Shown here one piece after another: positions 20,283 to 33,200 of a DNA stretch of 64,000 nucleotides. Positions within the stretch are counted from its first letter, which is position 1. Every line of letters begins with the position of its first letter. The stretch covers positions 31,576,272 to 31,640,271 of the forward strand of contig NC_026659.2 in the NCBI RefSeq assembly GCF_000004075.3. Direction: 5' to 3'. This DNA comes from Cucumis sativus (lineage: Eukaryota; Streptophyta; Magnoliopsida; Cucurbitales; Cucurbitaceae). A program made the translations under genes and the position numbers. A model generated the notes under the pieces. The model was not told where the DNA came from. It made no database searches and saw only the letters and a program-made list of their open reading frames with translations.

Positions 20283-22451
20283 GCATTAAACAAACAGGAA
20301 AAGCAATTTGGTCTAAGCTTTCAATTATTTGTTCCATGAGGAGTGAGAGAGTACTGTGTTCGTAAAACGTATAATATGCATTATTACTTTTGAAGATACT
20401 CAAAACAGAATCAGTTTGAGCTCACATAGTCTCACAATTTTGAAGAAAAAGGGCTCTCTTTTCATGTTATGTTCGTTTTGGTTGTTTGTCTCTTTTGATA
20501 GCATTTATCATGCATGCAAGGACAAGTCTTGTGTTCTCTCTCTCTTACATGCAGCCATGACCCAACATGTTATGATATCACTCTCTAACTCTCTTATATG
20601 TTGATCGTCACCTTTTATCTCACACATTCTTCTATCCTCTCTTTTGCTTGCATGCAGAGCATCCATCCTCCATTCTCAGTCGCTTTCTTCTCTTCTCTCT
20701 ATATTACATCTCTTATTATTCCTCAATCAATCCATCTCTCTTGTGTGCACCAAGGATTTTATGCTTCTAATGCAGTCATATCCTCAGACTAAAATGATGT
20801 GAACGATAGAAATTTAGATCATGTTTTAGTGAAATTAACTGTTGGGAAAAATCTTCCATCCCACTTCTAAAAAACAAAGCAAAAGAAAATTGAGAAATGA
20901 AAAGAAACATTAAAAACTAAAAACACAAAAATTAGATTTTTGACTCGAAAAGAAAATCACGAACAAAAAAGGAAATCAATTTTGCCTCTCTCAACCTTAC
21001 GAGAGTGTTTTGTCAAAATTTTTGACTTCTCGCACATTTTTCCCAACTAGGAGAGAATACAAAAGGAAATCAATTTTAGAGTATTAGTATACTAATTAAG
21101 TTTAAAGTGTTTCTAATTAGGATGATTTGAAATTAGAGACAAGGTCCTTTTATAGGCTTGAAGTTGATTCCTATTCTTCGATTTAACCGATGTGTGGAAC
21201 AAAATGCACTTCTAAAATTTTGACAAAAACCAAAAAAGTTCTACCTTGACAAAGTAAACGAGGTTTCACAGCTTCTCTAATATCCTCTAGACGTCTTCAT
21301 CAACAATTAAAATTCTCAACTTAGAGAACTGTTCTCACTTCACCATAAAGAGTATACCACACTTGGAATACCCACCTTCCTCTTCAGTCGCATACTAACA
21401 AATTTTTGCCAATATTTGCACGTGGGTGCAACTTCCACCTATTGTTGGTTGATTACTTGGGAGTCCTTTAGCCATCTACGAAACTTTCCCCCACGTAACA
21501 TCTTGTATAACTGCCAAGTCAATGCTTATGTGCAAAGTATAGTTGGTGGAACCTCTTATAACATCATAGGCCTCTATATCATTGGTAAAGTGGACACACC
21601 ATAAGGACGAATTTCATCTTCTTTAAAGGAAGTCATTCGTCTCCCCTGACGACGAGAAAGATACCATAGATTGTTCAAATTCCAAGCAATTAATTTATCT
21701 TCTACTCGAAGACTATCTTCTTTGGTAATGATCCTCTGCTCAAATCATACTCTTTGGATTGCACTAGAAACACTTGCACTAACTGCTTAAGTTGCACTTG
21801 TGTAACCAAGATTGTACTAAACCATCCTTGACTTATTCTTGCTTCAAGCAAAAGTTGATCAAATTTCTCCACTATCAAGCTTTGCTGAACTCATAGAATT
21901 GACACACTTGCATCACTATTTTGCCAATTCCTAATCTTGATCAATTTAGTCAATGTGAGACAAATTGCACTTCTACTATTTTGTCAAAAACCAACCACAT
22001 TACGACTTCATCATGTTCTCTTATCTTCAAATAATATTGCAACTCCTTTTAATTAATTAGGAGCATATGACGCATAGGATGTGTAGTTCTTTGCCCCACG
22101 ATTCAAACAGTACTCCACAGATAGGATGATCAATATCCCATTTTGAATGTTTTGCAAAATTCAAGAAGTTTTTGGCTAAACTTGAAGACAATTAGCACAA
22201 ATGCTAAAACTTATTTCATCATCAAAAACTCATTAAAACAACCTAATAGCCTCGGTCACAATATATAAAACCCTAATTTTTATTGTAAAAAAACTAAACT
22301 ATTCCTATTTAAATGTCATCCAAAAGATCAAACTTAAAAATACTAATATTACATCACAATTTATTATTAAATAACCTCTTATTAATAATTTGATACTTCA
22401 TCGGTTCATGTCAGTATGCTTAACTTGCTCCAAAAATTGTTCGTCATTATT
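20283..22451. other. Promoter of hydrolase copy A and spacer between the copies
   Basis: From about 20500 to 20760 the sequence is C/T-rich on the plus strand with several CATGCA (RY-type) hexamers. A block (acatgcagccatgac...caac) is shared with 24905-24930 in front of copy B, so the duplication included the promoter. Between 20880 and 22380 I see only broken sequence, including an internal near-repeat ('aaaggaaatcaatttt' at about 20970 and 21062). No gene is supported. Confidence 0.5.
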
Positions 22452-24162
22452 TTAGTCGTCGACAACGAGAAGTGCCCTAAGTACGAGTTCAAAGTTTGGA
22501 GCTTCATGAACTAATAGATGACCATAATTAGGAAGCTCATGATATTGAATCCATGGAAGCTTTTGTACTATAAAACGATTCAATTCGATAGGAACTACAC
22601 GGTCTTGACTTCCTTGCCACATATGGACACTTCCCTTATTATCAGGAAATGGATTTGTCAACTCCATTGGATCAAACTCCCATTTTCCATTAGCACAAAT
22701 TATGTCTCTATGTAAAGATTCATGTTCACCTTGTAGCAATGCATTTTTTTTTCCTGGGAGTTTGTCCATCCTGTTTGCTATGGTTAAATCAGAAGCAAGA
22801 AACAGGCCATCACGCTCAAATGCTGGAAACCATTTTTGAGTCATCCACAAGTTGATCAACCAAGGTGTGTAATATGCAATCTTATATGTACGTTTGAAAG
22901 ATTTAGGAAGTTTCTCAAATGAATGTTGCGATAAAGCTGAAGGAAAGGAAGGCCACCAAAAGTTCACACTTGGTACAACTAATGAAGCTCCTAGGAGTCT
23001 GTCAAAATAAAACCCTATGTTAGTTCTTAGATCCCTATATTAATTCGCAAGATCATTATTCAATTTCATCGGATGTTACTTCGATAAAAAATGACAAATT
23101 AACTCAACTACGGGGAGACTAATTGATCAGATTAAAAGTTCAAATGGTGTAATTGTAACAATCCACAAAATTCAAGAGTGATAGATCAAATTAAAAATTT
23201 AGTGTTGGAGAGTGTAATTGTGACAAATTTCATAGTTCAAGAGCGATTTGTGCAATTTTTCATCAAAGTTCAAAAACGAAAAAGAAAATCCCAGTAATCA
23301 GACCATCCATGCATATTTCTTTTCATTCAATATATATTTGACACACACTCACATCAATCATTTGATTCATGTAATTTAGGATTTCCAATCAATCTTAAAT
23401 TTTGCATATTGAATAAAATTAAACATTTAAAACTGCAGAGATCTTATACGAGGACTAATTATATAGCATTTTAAACCTATACACAGTTTATAGCAAGTAA
23501 TACATGAAATTAGTATAAAAAAAACTTCATCAATTCAGAGAAAAAGAAGCATTGAGAAGATAGTGAAAGGGTGAAGATATATCGAAGTGCATGCCTGTGT
23601 GGAATATATTTGAGACAAGCCCAAATAGGGTATGTTCCCATGGACAGTCCAATCACATAAAATTTTGTGCCAATCTCTAATTTGTCAGCTAATTCTTGAA
23701 TGTCAAATGCCTCTGTCTTCACTGAACGTGATGGATTTGGATCACTTTCACAATAACCAGCTCTATCGAACAATAATAAGTACACCTTAAGCTCCTCCAG
23801 AACTTCCTATAAATCAAATATTGTATACATTTTAGTGGAAATAGTTCGAAAATTAATTAGAGACATTATTAACAAAGAATATGATGGTAGGCTAGTAGTA
23901 CTTGAGCGATAGGTAAGTCCATATCTTTGCAGTTCTCATAGCCATGACAAACAATAATTTTGTACTGAGCCTCTTCCTTAGGAACTCCTATTTCTTTATA
24001 GGCCAAATGCCTTCCATCATTCAGCTTTACTCTTGGGGAAGTCAGTGGAGGACCATTTGCTAATCCACATATTATTCTTGGAGGTGGAACCTTTATAAGT
24101 CTTTGGTAAATCCATCGTCCAATAATACCCAGTAAAATTGTTGCTCCTATTACTGTAATCAT
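22452..24162 (-). CDS. Alpha/beta-hydrolase, membrane-anchored, tandem copy B
   Basis: Exons: 24162-23902, 23806-23595, 22998-22452; 339 residues. It has the same layout as copy A: hydrophobic N-terminus, CHG, elbow GLSMG with Ser142, SQDRVVP Asp and NYGHLLVHE His. Intron 2 again begins with GC (CACAG|GCATGC) and ends in ACAG. The third coding intron of copy A is absent here: the sequence runs straight through (LPGKKNALLQGEHE against LKRPEQ|KKVLQQGEHE), without gap at the protein level. The leader has the same two introns (second leader exon 24315-24254) and the same TATA. It seems functional. The substrate is unknown. Confidence 0.87.
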
Positions 24163-24614
24163 ATTATTGTTTTCTGCAAAAAAAAAATAATAATAAAGGA
24201 TAAAAATATAAACAAAACTTCATCATTAGAGGCCATGTAATTACGTAGCTTACCCTCAGTGATGATCAAATGTTTATCACAGAAAACAACATCTAGCAAC
24301 GTCAACGTGAAAGTGCTGCAAGTAGAGATTTTATTGTCGTGGTTAACTAATAGTGTTTATATATATATATAAGAGGTAAAGATCATTAAGGCATTGTTAA
24401 AAACATAGGAATTTAAGATATATAGGATTCAAGAAGACACAAGATTTTGGCAGAACTACAAGAACATAGAAGATTATTTCAAAGGCATGTACAAAATAAA
24501 AGCTTTTCTTTAGTTTGGTAGAATGAATGTATACCTTCACTTTTAAAAAGTGTTTTTGTGTGGACCCAAAGCAATTATATTTTGCATAAGAAACTATGGT
24601 GAAGAGTGCAAGAA

Positions 24615-24620
24615 TTTATA
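24615..24620 (-). promoter_or_regulatory. TATA box of hydrolase copy B
   Basis: CTATAAATTCTTGC on the minus strand, identical to the box of copy A and at a similar distance before the first leader exon, which ends at a GAAG|GTATAC donor near 24534. Confidence 0.75.
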
Positions 24621-25739
24621 GCAGTAGACAAAGAGGAGAAGCGTATCTAGTCTAAGATTAATTAATTGTACATTCATGTGTGGAGTGATAGAATATTGTG
24701 TGCGTATGTAACGTATAATAATATGCATTGAAGATAGTCAAAACAAAGTTAGTTTGAAATCACGTAATATACTTTAGTGTAAAGAGTCTAAGCTGGCAAT
24801 CTTGAAGAAAAGATTACTCTCTTTAAATTTTACGTTACTTTCTTTTTCTTGTTTGTCTGTTTTCTGTAACATCATGTAAAGCTAAGTCTTGTGTAGTTCT
24901 CTCTCTCACATGCAGCCATGACTCAACGTATATTTACGATATTATTCTCTAGCTCTCTCTCTTATATCATCATCTTTATCTTACACCTTCTTCTATATAT
25001 ATATTCTCTCTCTTGCATGCATAGATATAACATCCATTCTTCAATTTCAATCTCTTCTCTCTCTTACATCTTAATCCTTAAATGGATCTATTAGATAGAT
25101 ATTTGATCTCTCCTCTCTCTCACTCATTCTCGGTTTCCTCTCTTTCTCAGTACTCTTTGTAATATGTGAGGGTGCTAGCATTCAGTAACAATAAAGTTAA
25201 TTAAAACAGTAACTAATTGGCTGAGTATAATCATCATACTATTCATGGAGACAGTTTTCAATTCTTGTATAGCTACTATCATACATGATTGAATAATTAA
25301 AACATGCATTGACAAATTTTTCAGAAGCATTAAAAACAAATATGCATCAAACAATTAATCCAAAAGAAGAAATTAAATTAGTTTAACACTGTGTAACTTA
25401 ATCAAAACTTTAAGAACACAAACTAAGAAGTTGCTCGTTAGATACAATAATATGTTTGACAATCCATATCGTATACCTTTACAAAATGTATTATAATCAC
25501 ACACAATATTTTTCTATCATCGTCTATAGTTACAAAACCACTTTCTTAAAAAAAAAATTGACTACTTATACTCTTTATCAATATACAAAAGCTAAAGTGT
25601 GTATTAGATTGAGACATTTGTAACAAAGAAGGTAGACTCATTTTATAGGCCTGGAGTCACTCATCTTCCTATAAAATAACGAATGTAGGATTCTCACATC
25701 CCGCATCTTGTCAAATCATAAAATCTCCATTTTCATTTG
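24621..25739. other. Promoter of hydrolase copy B and AT-rich spacer
   Basis: At 24895-25130 there is C/T-rich sequence with CTCTCT runs and CATGCA hexamers, matching in part the promoter of copy A. The remainder is AT-rich without a supported gene. Confidence 0.5.
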
Positions 25740-25965
25740 AAGAGTGGATGGAGAAGGAGCCCTTTGATATTTACACAAATGCTTCAAAAAGGCCACGACC
25801 CTAGCTAACACCATACTCATGACATAAAAAAGATGATCAAGGTCTTCCTACCCTTTCTAACAAAGTAAGTAACAAAAAGGTCCAAGCGAAGTCCTCCTCC
25901 TAACAAGTCTATGAAGAGTATTAACCCGACCAAGCATATGACACATGACATTCAATAAAAAAGAA
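25740..25965 (-). mobile_element. LINE zf-RVT fragment, minus strand
   Basis: The minus frame reads LGRVNTLHRLVRRRTSLGPFC, then stops, then EDLDHLF. This is nearly the same as LGRVNTVDRLVRRTTLLVEPFC...GDLDHLFWDC in the copy at 27.9 kb. Only about 70 codons remain. Confidence 0.65.
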
Positions 25966-26344
25966 TTGGGTTTGGTTTCTGTCCCAGGAAATTTATTACA
26001 AATGTCCAAACACAATATGAGTTTAGCAAGCCAAACTCCTATAATTCCAAACCCATGGGCCAAACCCCTCCAAAGTACTTTTAGACCTAGAGTAAGGCTT
26101 ATGGTAGTATATCTTGGTATTTTATTACCATTTTTTTATCTTGTCAAAAATGCTCACATTCATGACATTTTATTACCATTTTTTCATATTTGGTTTTATT
26201 GCCATTTTTTCATATTTGGTTGACTCTCGAATTAAAATAAAAAATTTGACTTCAATCCAAGTTAATTAAAAGAATATAATTTATTTAATAAGAAAAAAAA
26301 GAGAAGGAAATTAGTGATTAGGTTTTCTCAGTTTAATTTTTTTT

Positions 26345-26830
26345 TCCACTTCTCAGTTCTCACGCGACACTTCACCTCCGACTCTCCCTCTCCGGCGTCT
26401 CCTCCGTCTCAGCTCCGTCTCTCCTCGTTCGCCTCCTCCGTGCCCTTGACCAAATAGCGTATAATTTAGGACACGTGCGAATATATTTCTCAATAGAGCA
26501 ATTAGCTTTACATTTTTAAAATTTGGCAAAAAAGAAAAGAAAATCTAAAAGCGTCATTTCTCCATACCCTTCTCCCATTCTCGGGCAGTTCTTCTCCACC
26601 GGGGGCCGACGAGTCTCCGACGGCGGCGCTGTGTAGACGAAAACTTGGTCATCAGCCTCTGACCACCCGCGAATGTGAGCTTTTGTGAATCATTTTTACA
26701 CAACCTCACCAACGAGCAGCTCCGACGACCTGTCGTTGCGTATCACATCCACGCATTCATGCGCGGTTCTTGAAGACAGCGGGTTCCTCTCCTTTTTGAC
26801 GAGTTTCGGCATTGACCCACACTTCGATTG
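26345..26830. other. C/T-rich, CG-rich island of unknown role
   Basis: Two blocks (about 26345-26445 and 26570-26790) are strikingly rich in C, T and CG compared with the surroundings, for example 'ctccgactctccctctccgg' and 'gggggccgacgagtctccga'. They look like the 5' leader of a transcript, but no open frame follows. Between here and 27440 I see no gene. A short block at 26926-26951 (aatcctttcag...taaggatca) recurs at 29380-29402. Confidence 0.4.
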
Positions 26831-27439
26831 GCCTTAAATCAATTTACTCACAACTTATAAGGTTCAAATCTGCAAGTTTGGATGCTTTCAAACACCAAAC
26901 AGCATGGCCAGCATGGTTTGGAATCCTTTCAGTAAGATTCGGTAAGGATCATTATTCATTGCTTTAATTTCCTTTCGAATTGGATTTAAGTGTCCAAATT
27001 TTATTCTGAATTCTTGGAACTCATCTGATATTATGTTTGGGTAAATTTTAAGTGTTCGAATTTCAACAAGTTTGAACGTATTTGGACTAGTTGGGACTCG
27101 ACTGAAGTATTTTAGAGCAGTTTTTTACTTGTGAAAGTTTGTTGGTTGTAGTTTTGGACTAATTCAGATATGACTAATTAAGGTTTATGGTGGATTTTTG
27201 CATAAGAATGTTCCTGTTGAAAGATCTGCTGGGTTTGGATCGAGGTTTTTGAACTTAGTCTTAACATTTGAACATTGTGTTTAGGGCCTAGGTTTCTAAA
27301 AGTTGATGTTTGTTCAAGGAAATGAATTTTTGGATTGAGAATTGTAGTTTCTAAATCCCTTCCATTCTAAAACTTTTGATAAAATTAGGTTTTGACTACT
27401 GTGATTGGACAAATGGTTGAAAGTTTGTTTTGGATTTTT

Positions 27440-28480
27440 GAAAGTATGTTCTATTTGGTTCCCATCCTTTTGAGTGGACCACTGAGAGGGGTCAAAGGCA
27501 CTTTCCGAAATCCTTGGAAGAATATTTTATTTGAGCTCCCTACTTTGTTGGGGATGGTCAGGACACTTTTTTCTAGAAGGATAGATGGGTGGTGGAGAAT
27601 TCCCTTTGTACTGTTTTTCCACATCTGTATCATCGTTCCTTGTCCAAAAATTGTACTATCTCAGATCTTTTGTTGAGATCTGAGAATTCTGTATTTTTCT
27701 CTTTCGGGTTCCGTCGTAACTTGACCAATATGGAAATGACTGAAGTGGCCTCTTTTCTTTCCGTACTCAAGGGTGCACTATTAGAGACGGGAGGAGAGAT
27801 GCTCGTGTTTGGAATCCTAATCCTAGTTGGGGTTTTTGTTGTAAATCTTTGTTATGTCTGTTGTTGGATTCTGCACCCCTTAAGGAGTCGGTCTGTGATG
27901 TGGTGTGGAGGACTAAGGTTCTTAAGAAAGTTAGGTTCTTTATCTGGCAAGTCTTGCTTGGCCGGGTCAACACTGTTGATAGGCTTGTCAGGAGGACGAC
28001 TTTGCTTGTTGAGCCTTTCTGTTGTATGTTGTGTCAAATGGCAGAGGGAGATCTTGATCACCTCTTTTGGGATTGTTAGTTTGCGAGCGTCGTGTGGTGC
28101 TCCTTTCTGCACGATTTTGCTGTTAGCTTTGTCGGCTTAGGTGTGTTAGAGTGTCGATCGAGGAGTTCCTTTTCCATCCGCCCTTCAGTGATAAGGGAGG
28201 CTTTTTATGGCGTGTTGGGGTGTGCATGGTTATTTCACTTTTTATGGAATGCCAGAGTGTTTAGGGGTAGAGAGAGGGGACATAGTGAGATTTGGTCTTT
28301 GGTTAGATTTCACTTATCTCTTTGGGTTTTGATTTCGAAGAATGTTTGTAACTATTCTATAGGCAACATTTTACTTAGTTGGTCCCCCTTACATTAAAAG
28401 CGTGGTTTTGTGGACTGGTTTTTTTGTATGTCCTTGTATTCTTTCATTATTTCTCAATGTAAGTTGTTTTCATTAAAAAA
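27440..28480 (+). mobile_element. LINE (L1-type) 3' end, degenerate
   Basis: Frames in relay carry GVKGTFRNPWKNI, an EDRW-like motif, and WRTKVLKKVRFFIWQVLLGR with VNTVDRLVRR...CCMLC...GDLDHLFWDC (zf-RVT), then a C-terminal tail. Stops and frame changes show it is dead. The end, 'ttctcaatgtaagttgtttt' plus A run (28455-28480), is the same as in the copies at 5.5 and 37.8 kb. Confidence 0.8.
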
Positions 28481-29738
28481 ATTGGTTTGAGGATTGACTG
28501 AAAGTGTTTTGTATATTTTTAGTTCATTTTGTCAAATGAAAGTATGTGACTGTTTTGAATGATAGATGCAAGTATTTCAATGATTTTCAACTTAATGTGT
28601 TTCTGTTTTGGTTTTGTTACTTTTGTAAACTCTTGGAAGTTTGAATGGTTGATTTGATGATTTCTTTTATTAAAATTGCTATTTGAAACTACATGACTGC
28701 AAGTGTTGTTGAAAATGCTTATTAACAATTGGATAAGGTATCTTGAGATATCAAGTCTCTGTTTTTGGATATTGTATGCTTATTTTTGTTGTAGCCACAT
28801 GGCCCACATCTATGAGATGACACCATATAGTGGTTTGCATTTCTTCAGAATGAAGATTCGTGTGTGTGTTACCCTCATGTGATCTCACAATTAGTTATTT
28901 GAGTGTTATTTTGGTTGATTTAATTGTTAATCGACATCTCTGACTGACTAAATAAATGACTAGCTTTGTCAATGGGTAACCATATATATTAGGATGGTGC
29001 AAATATGCATCTTTTATATTCTGTAGTTGATAGTATTGAATGAGTCAAAGCTCTGTTGTACTAAAATATTGACCGATCGAAAGCTCTGTATTGACTCAAA
29101 GCTCTATTGTATGAAAGTTTTGACCGATTGAAAGCTTTGTATTCAGTATTGGAAGATTATTATTTTAAAAGTATGAAAGTTTTGTTTATTAAAGGTGTTG
29201 AAAGTTTATTAAAAACGTTTTGGTATTGTTGAAAGACTAGTAGAAAGTTTCAGCTTGCAACATTTAGTTTTGACCAAAAGTTCTACAATGATTTTTATGC
29301 TTTTATTTATGAAAGTTTTCAAAGAAAATTTCATCGTTTTATATGGGAATAACCTTTGGTACTCATTTTTGTTTTTCCAAAATCCTTTCAGATAAGGATC
29401 AGGCGAAAGTTCTGAAGGAAGTGAAGTTGGTCATTCAGGTGCAGGACATCAAAGGATATCTCTTAAGATTTGATAGCTTGACTTAGAAATTGTTTGTAAT
29501 AAGTTGCTTCTGCTGAATTGTGTAAGTTATAAATGTTTCTAACTGTAATGTTTTTTTGCATCTTTTTCACAATAGTTGTATTGGAAAATACAGACTGTTT
29601 CATTAAATTTCTAATAACTCAATTTCTCTCCCAGCACAGTCAGGCCTCTCAACTATTCTTTAGTGTGAGGTATGTAAGCTTAATTTTCTTTCTTTACATA
29701 TATATATATCTGGGTTTTGATGTAGTGTTGTGTTTGTT
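28481..29738. other. Intergenic region upstream of MED17
   Basis: No gene is seen. At about 29040-29180 a short phrase with 'gaaagctctgtattg' / 'tgaaagttttgaccgattg' is repeated imperfectly several times. The block at 29380-29402 echoes 26926-26951. Confidence 0.45.
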
Positions 29739-30230
29739 AGGTTGAAGACCTTGTTTGGGTCTTTATGGTAGATGACTCAATTTTGAGCGGTCCAAAAATT
29801 TCCTCAACTTAACCTATATACACCTCTTATGCATATCCAAAAATTTCATGGACAATTTTGTCATTTTTGTTTTTTGTGGTCATCATCTGAGACAGATTTG
29901 CCCTCCGTTAGACTCGCATGCTGATCATGGACTTTTCCATTCTAGGGCTTGCTTCAAACCTTTCCCTCCCAAGATTACCTAAATTTAAAGGATTGGGTTA
30001 GGTTGGAGACCTTGTTTGGGTCTTTATGGTAGATGACTGAAAATTTTGAGTGGTCCAAAAAACTTCTCAACTCAACCCATATAAACCCCTTATGTATATA
30101 AAAATTTTCAGGGACAATTCTGTAATTTTTTTTTATGGTCATCAGCTGAGACAGAGTTGAGGACTCTCACTAATCACGGACTTGTCTTCCATTCTAGGGC
30201 TTGCTCCAAACCTTTTCCCTCCCAAGATTA
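29739..30230 (+). repeat. Tandem duplication of the MED17 promoter/leader (two units of about 235 bp)
   Basis: Unit 1 is 29739-29977 and unit 2 about 29999-30230. Both begin 'aggttg.agaccttgtttggg', pass through 'ctttatggtagatgact', a 'tggtcatca.ctgagacaga' block and 'attctagggcttgct', and end 'tccctcccaagatta'. Unit 2 runs directly into the MED17 ATG at 30254. Unit 1 ends in unrelated sequence. Substitutions and small indels are spread along the units, so the event is not recent. Confidence 0.9.
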
Positions 30231-30253
30231 TTCTGGGAAAGTACAGTGTGAAT

Positions 30254-33200
30254 ATGGATGAAGACATGAAAGTTTCTCTTGACAAGCTTCCTGTTAAGCG
30301 CTTGGAGGCCATAGAAGAGAATGGTCTCGAACGATTTCCATCGTATGTCCCTTCTTCCCTGGTTTTCTCCCCATTTTTCTTCCTGAGATGAAACATTAAT
30401 TAGTTTGTATGTGCGTTATGGTAGAAGAAGATATGTCTTAGTTGATGAATGTCTGCTTATGCTTCAACATTGTTAATTTTGTTTACTTTTGTGTCCGTAT
30501 ATTGGTGATCACTTGGAGTGATCTCTACACAATTGATCGCATTCTGCTAAATTGCATCTGATCTTTAAATGTATTTTTTAATTTTCTTGGTAAAAGTTTA
30601 TGCTCAATTTCTTTGATTAATTGAGATTGATTTGTGTTATATTGTTAACAGAGATGTTGGTTATGAAGAGAAACGGTTGTCGCTTATTCGGAGAATTGAC
30701 TTTGCTTGGGCAATAGAGAAGGACGATGACAAAAAGAAGCAGAAGAAGAGCTCCAAGGAGAGTTCAACACCATGGCAATGGCAGAGCATGATAGAAAACT
30801 TGCAGTTGGCTCATCAAGAGCTCTCTGTTATCATAGACCTTATCAACACCGTGAGTTTATATATCATATGCCTCTAATTTGCTAGATTCTTTTACCATAC
30901 AATGCCTCTAATTTGCTAGATATTTTTTAGCATAACGTTCTTTGAATAAATAATGGGAAAACGTTGCTTGTATTAGTTTCAATCAATAAATGTGCATGCA
31001 AATATTTCTTTGTTCTAAAGAAAAAAGGTGCAAGCAAATGTATAGGCAAATTGTCTTAGATTTTTCATTACATATATGTCTTGGCATATTTTTCTTTTTC
31101 AAAAAGCGTGGCACTAAAGTGCAATAGTCCTTTTGAACTTAACTTAAGTGCAAGGTGCGAAAAAAATAAGTGTAAAATATAAGTGTAAAGACAGCAGAAA
31201 AGAGATTTTATTGAAGATCGTCGAGAAAATGGCAATAATTTTTTTATACAAGATTAAGTGTAAAATATAGAGATTTTATTGGAGACCGTCGGAAGAAAAA
31301 TAAACATTATAGTAAAATATTTTTTAGTTTCTTTAAAAGTAATAGAAAAAGAATATTGGGCTTATCTCAAGTGCGCTTTATTAATGGTGCCTTCTCTGGA
31401 AAGTGCATGTAGGCGTAGTTTTCTAAACACAGTCTTGTACGGAGGATTCATCAACCTACAAACTGATCTTTAATTTTTATTAGCTTTATGGATATACATT
31501 GACAATGTGTCTGACAAAATCATATTGTTGACTTGAGTTCTCTTACACTAGGCTCTCTGTAAATCACCATTTCATCTCTCCTAGCGGAAGATTTTGATGC
31601 TTTATGTCTTTTTTCATTTTTCTCTCCCAAGAATTGTTTGGGAGAACCAGGTTCTGTCGGTTTCATTAGGGAGGAGATAGGATTAAACTCATAATTGTCA
31701 GGATTTAGAATTGTGGTTATTTTTCTTTGCTTGCTAGCTGTAATGAATTAGTTTTAATAAAATGGTTTCTTGAGAATATTATATTTAGAAACATTGTGCC
31801 ATTATAAGTATTATCTATCTTGATATAACTGTAGGTGGAAGCTAATGATGCAGTAACTGTGGCTGGAATGACAAGGCCAAAACCATTACCTAATGAAGTT
31901 CTAGCAGATCTTGGAGTTTCTGTAGCAACGAAACTACAATGCTTTCGAGTACTATTTTTATCCTTCTTTTCTTCTCAGAAGTGATGCTTGAGCTTGACTT
32001 ACGCCCTTATTTCCTTATTTGATTACCTTACTTTGATTGGGCTGGCACGACCATGTTGTAAACATCAATTGCCAGTATTATTCGATTCATATTTTATGTT
32101 ATTATTTGTACTATCAATTTAAAAGTGCCTGATTTTATCATTTACCCCTTCATCTACAGCATCTTGGTAAATATTTCAAGCAGTCAGCTAAAGGTTTGGA
32201 ACGACAGGTTGCAAGGGAAGCAAGATTTTATGGTGCTTTAATTCGGTAATCAATTCTCTTCATTTATCAAACGACCATCGTGCTATGAATCTATGCTCAA
32301 AATTGTATGCCATTGTTAAATACAAGTATATATCAATGAATTATAGTACAATATATATTGAAGCAATCGGAAACCTTTTGATGCTCTCAATGCTTTCCAA
32401 TTTCATATATTTTCAGTATTTTCTGATGATGTATATCAGATTGCAGCAAAACTGGAAGGTTAAAAGGCAGCGAGTTGCTGCTCCAGCTCCTGCAAATGAA
32501 GGCTTTACCATTGATTTATTTGACAATTCATCATGTGATCCTTCATCCGTCTTTCGACCATCATCATCTACTATTCGTGTTGATCATGATTCGTCTGGAA
32601 TGCTGGCAATTAATTTGCCTCCAAATTCATGCCACTCCCTTCGTTTTGGATTTCTCAGTGGATGTAATGTGGAAAATCCTTTGGAACGTGATAAAAATGA
32701 GTCTACAAATCCTTCCAATCAGTCTTCGGTAAACAGGGAAAAGGAGTTTACAAATGACGATGAGTACATAAAGGAAACAAACTCACTTCTCCGTCAAGTT
32801 CACCATGCCATTTTCAGCGAGCAGGTAGTTTCTTTAATACTTTGATCTTTGCTCATTTGAAGTCCTTCCTACTTTTGTTCCCCATCACATGATATCCCAT
32901 TTTTTTTCCTGGTTTCAGGTGTTTGATTTGGTGAATCAGGAAGCATTCAATCCATCTGTTGGTATCAACGTGACTGGCATACGAGAAAATTACTTACAAT
33001 TAAGTATAGATCAGGGTACCTCGGTCTTTATCTCTCTAGTGCCATCTGGTCAAAGTTCCCAAACTGTTGAAGGTGCAAATTCCGAGATTCTGGAAAATGC
33101 AAGTTTGCCTTTTGATTCGCTTGATGGGATTGAATTACCAGATAGAAGTGATCCACTTGAAAAGAAATTGCGGAATCCTAATCATATAACTTTTGAGATA

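Noticed and set aside
21230..21960. Possible retroelement gag or transposase remnant in the hydrolase spacer
   Set aside because: The sequence has an old coding texture on the minus strand but no motif I could name, so I leave it unassigned.
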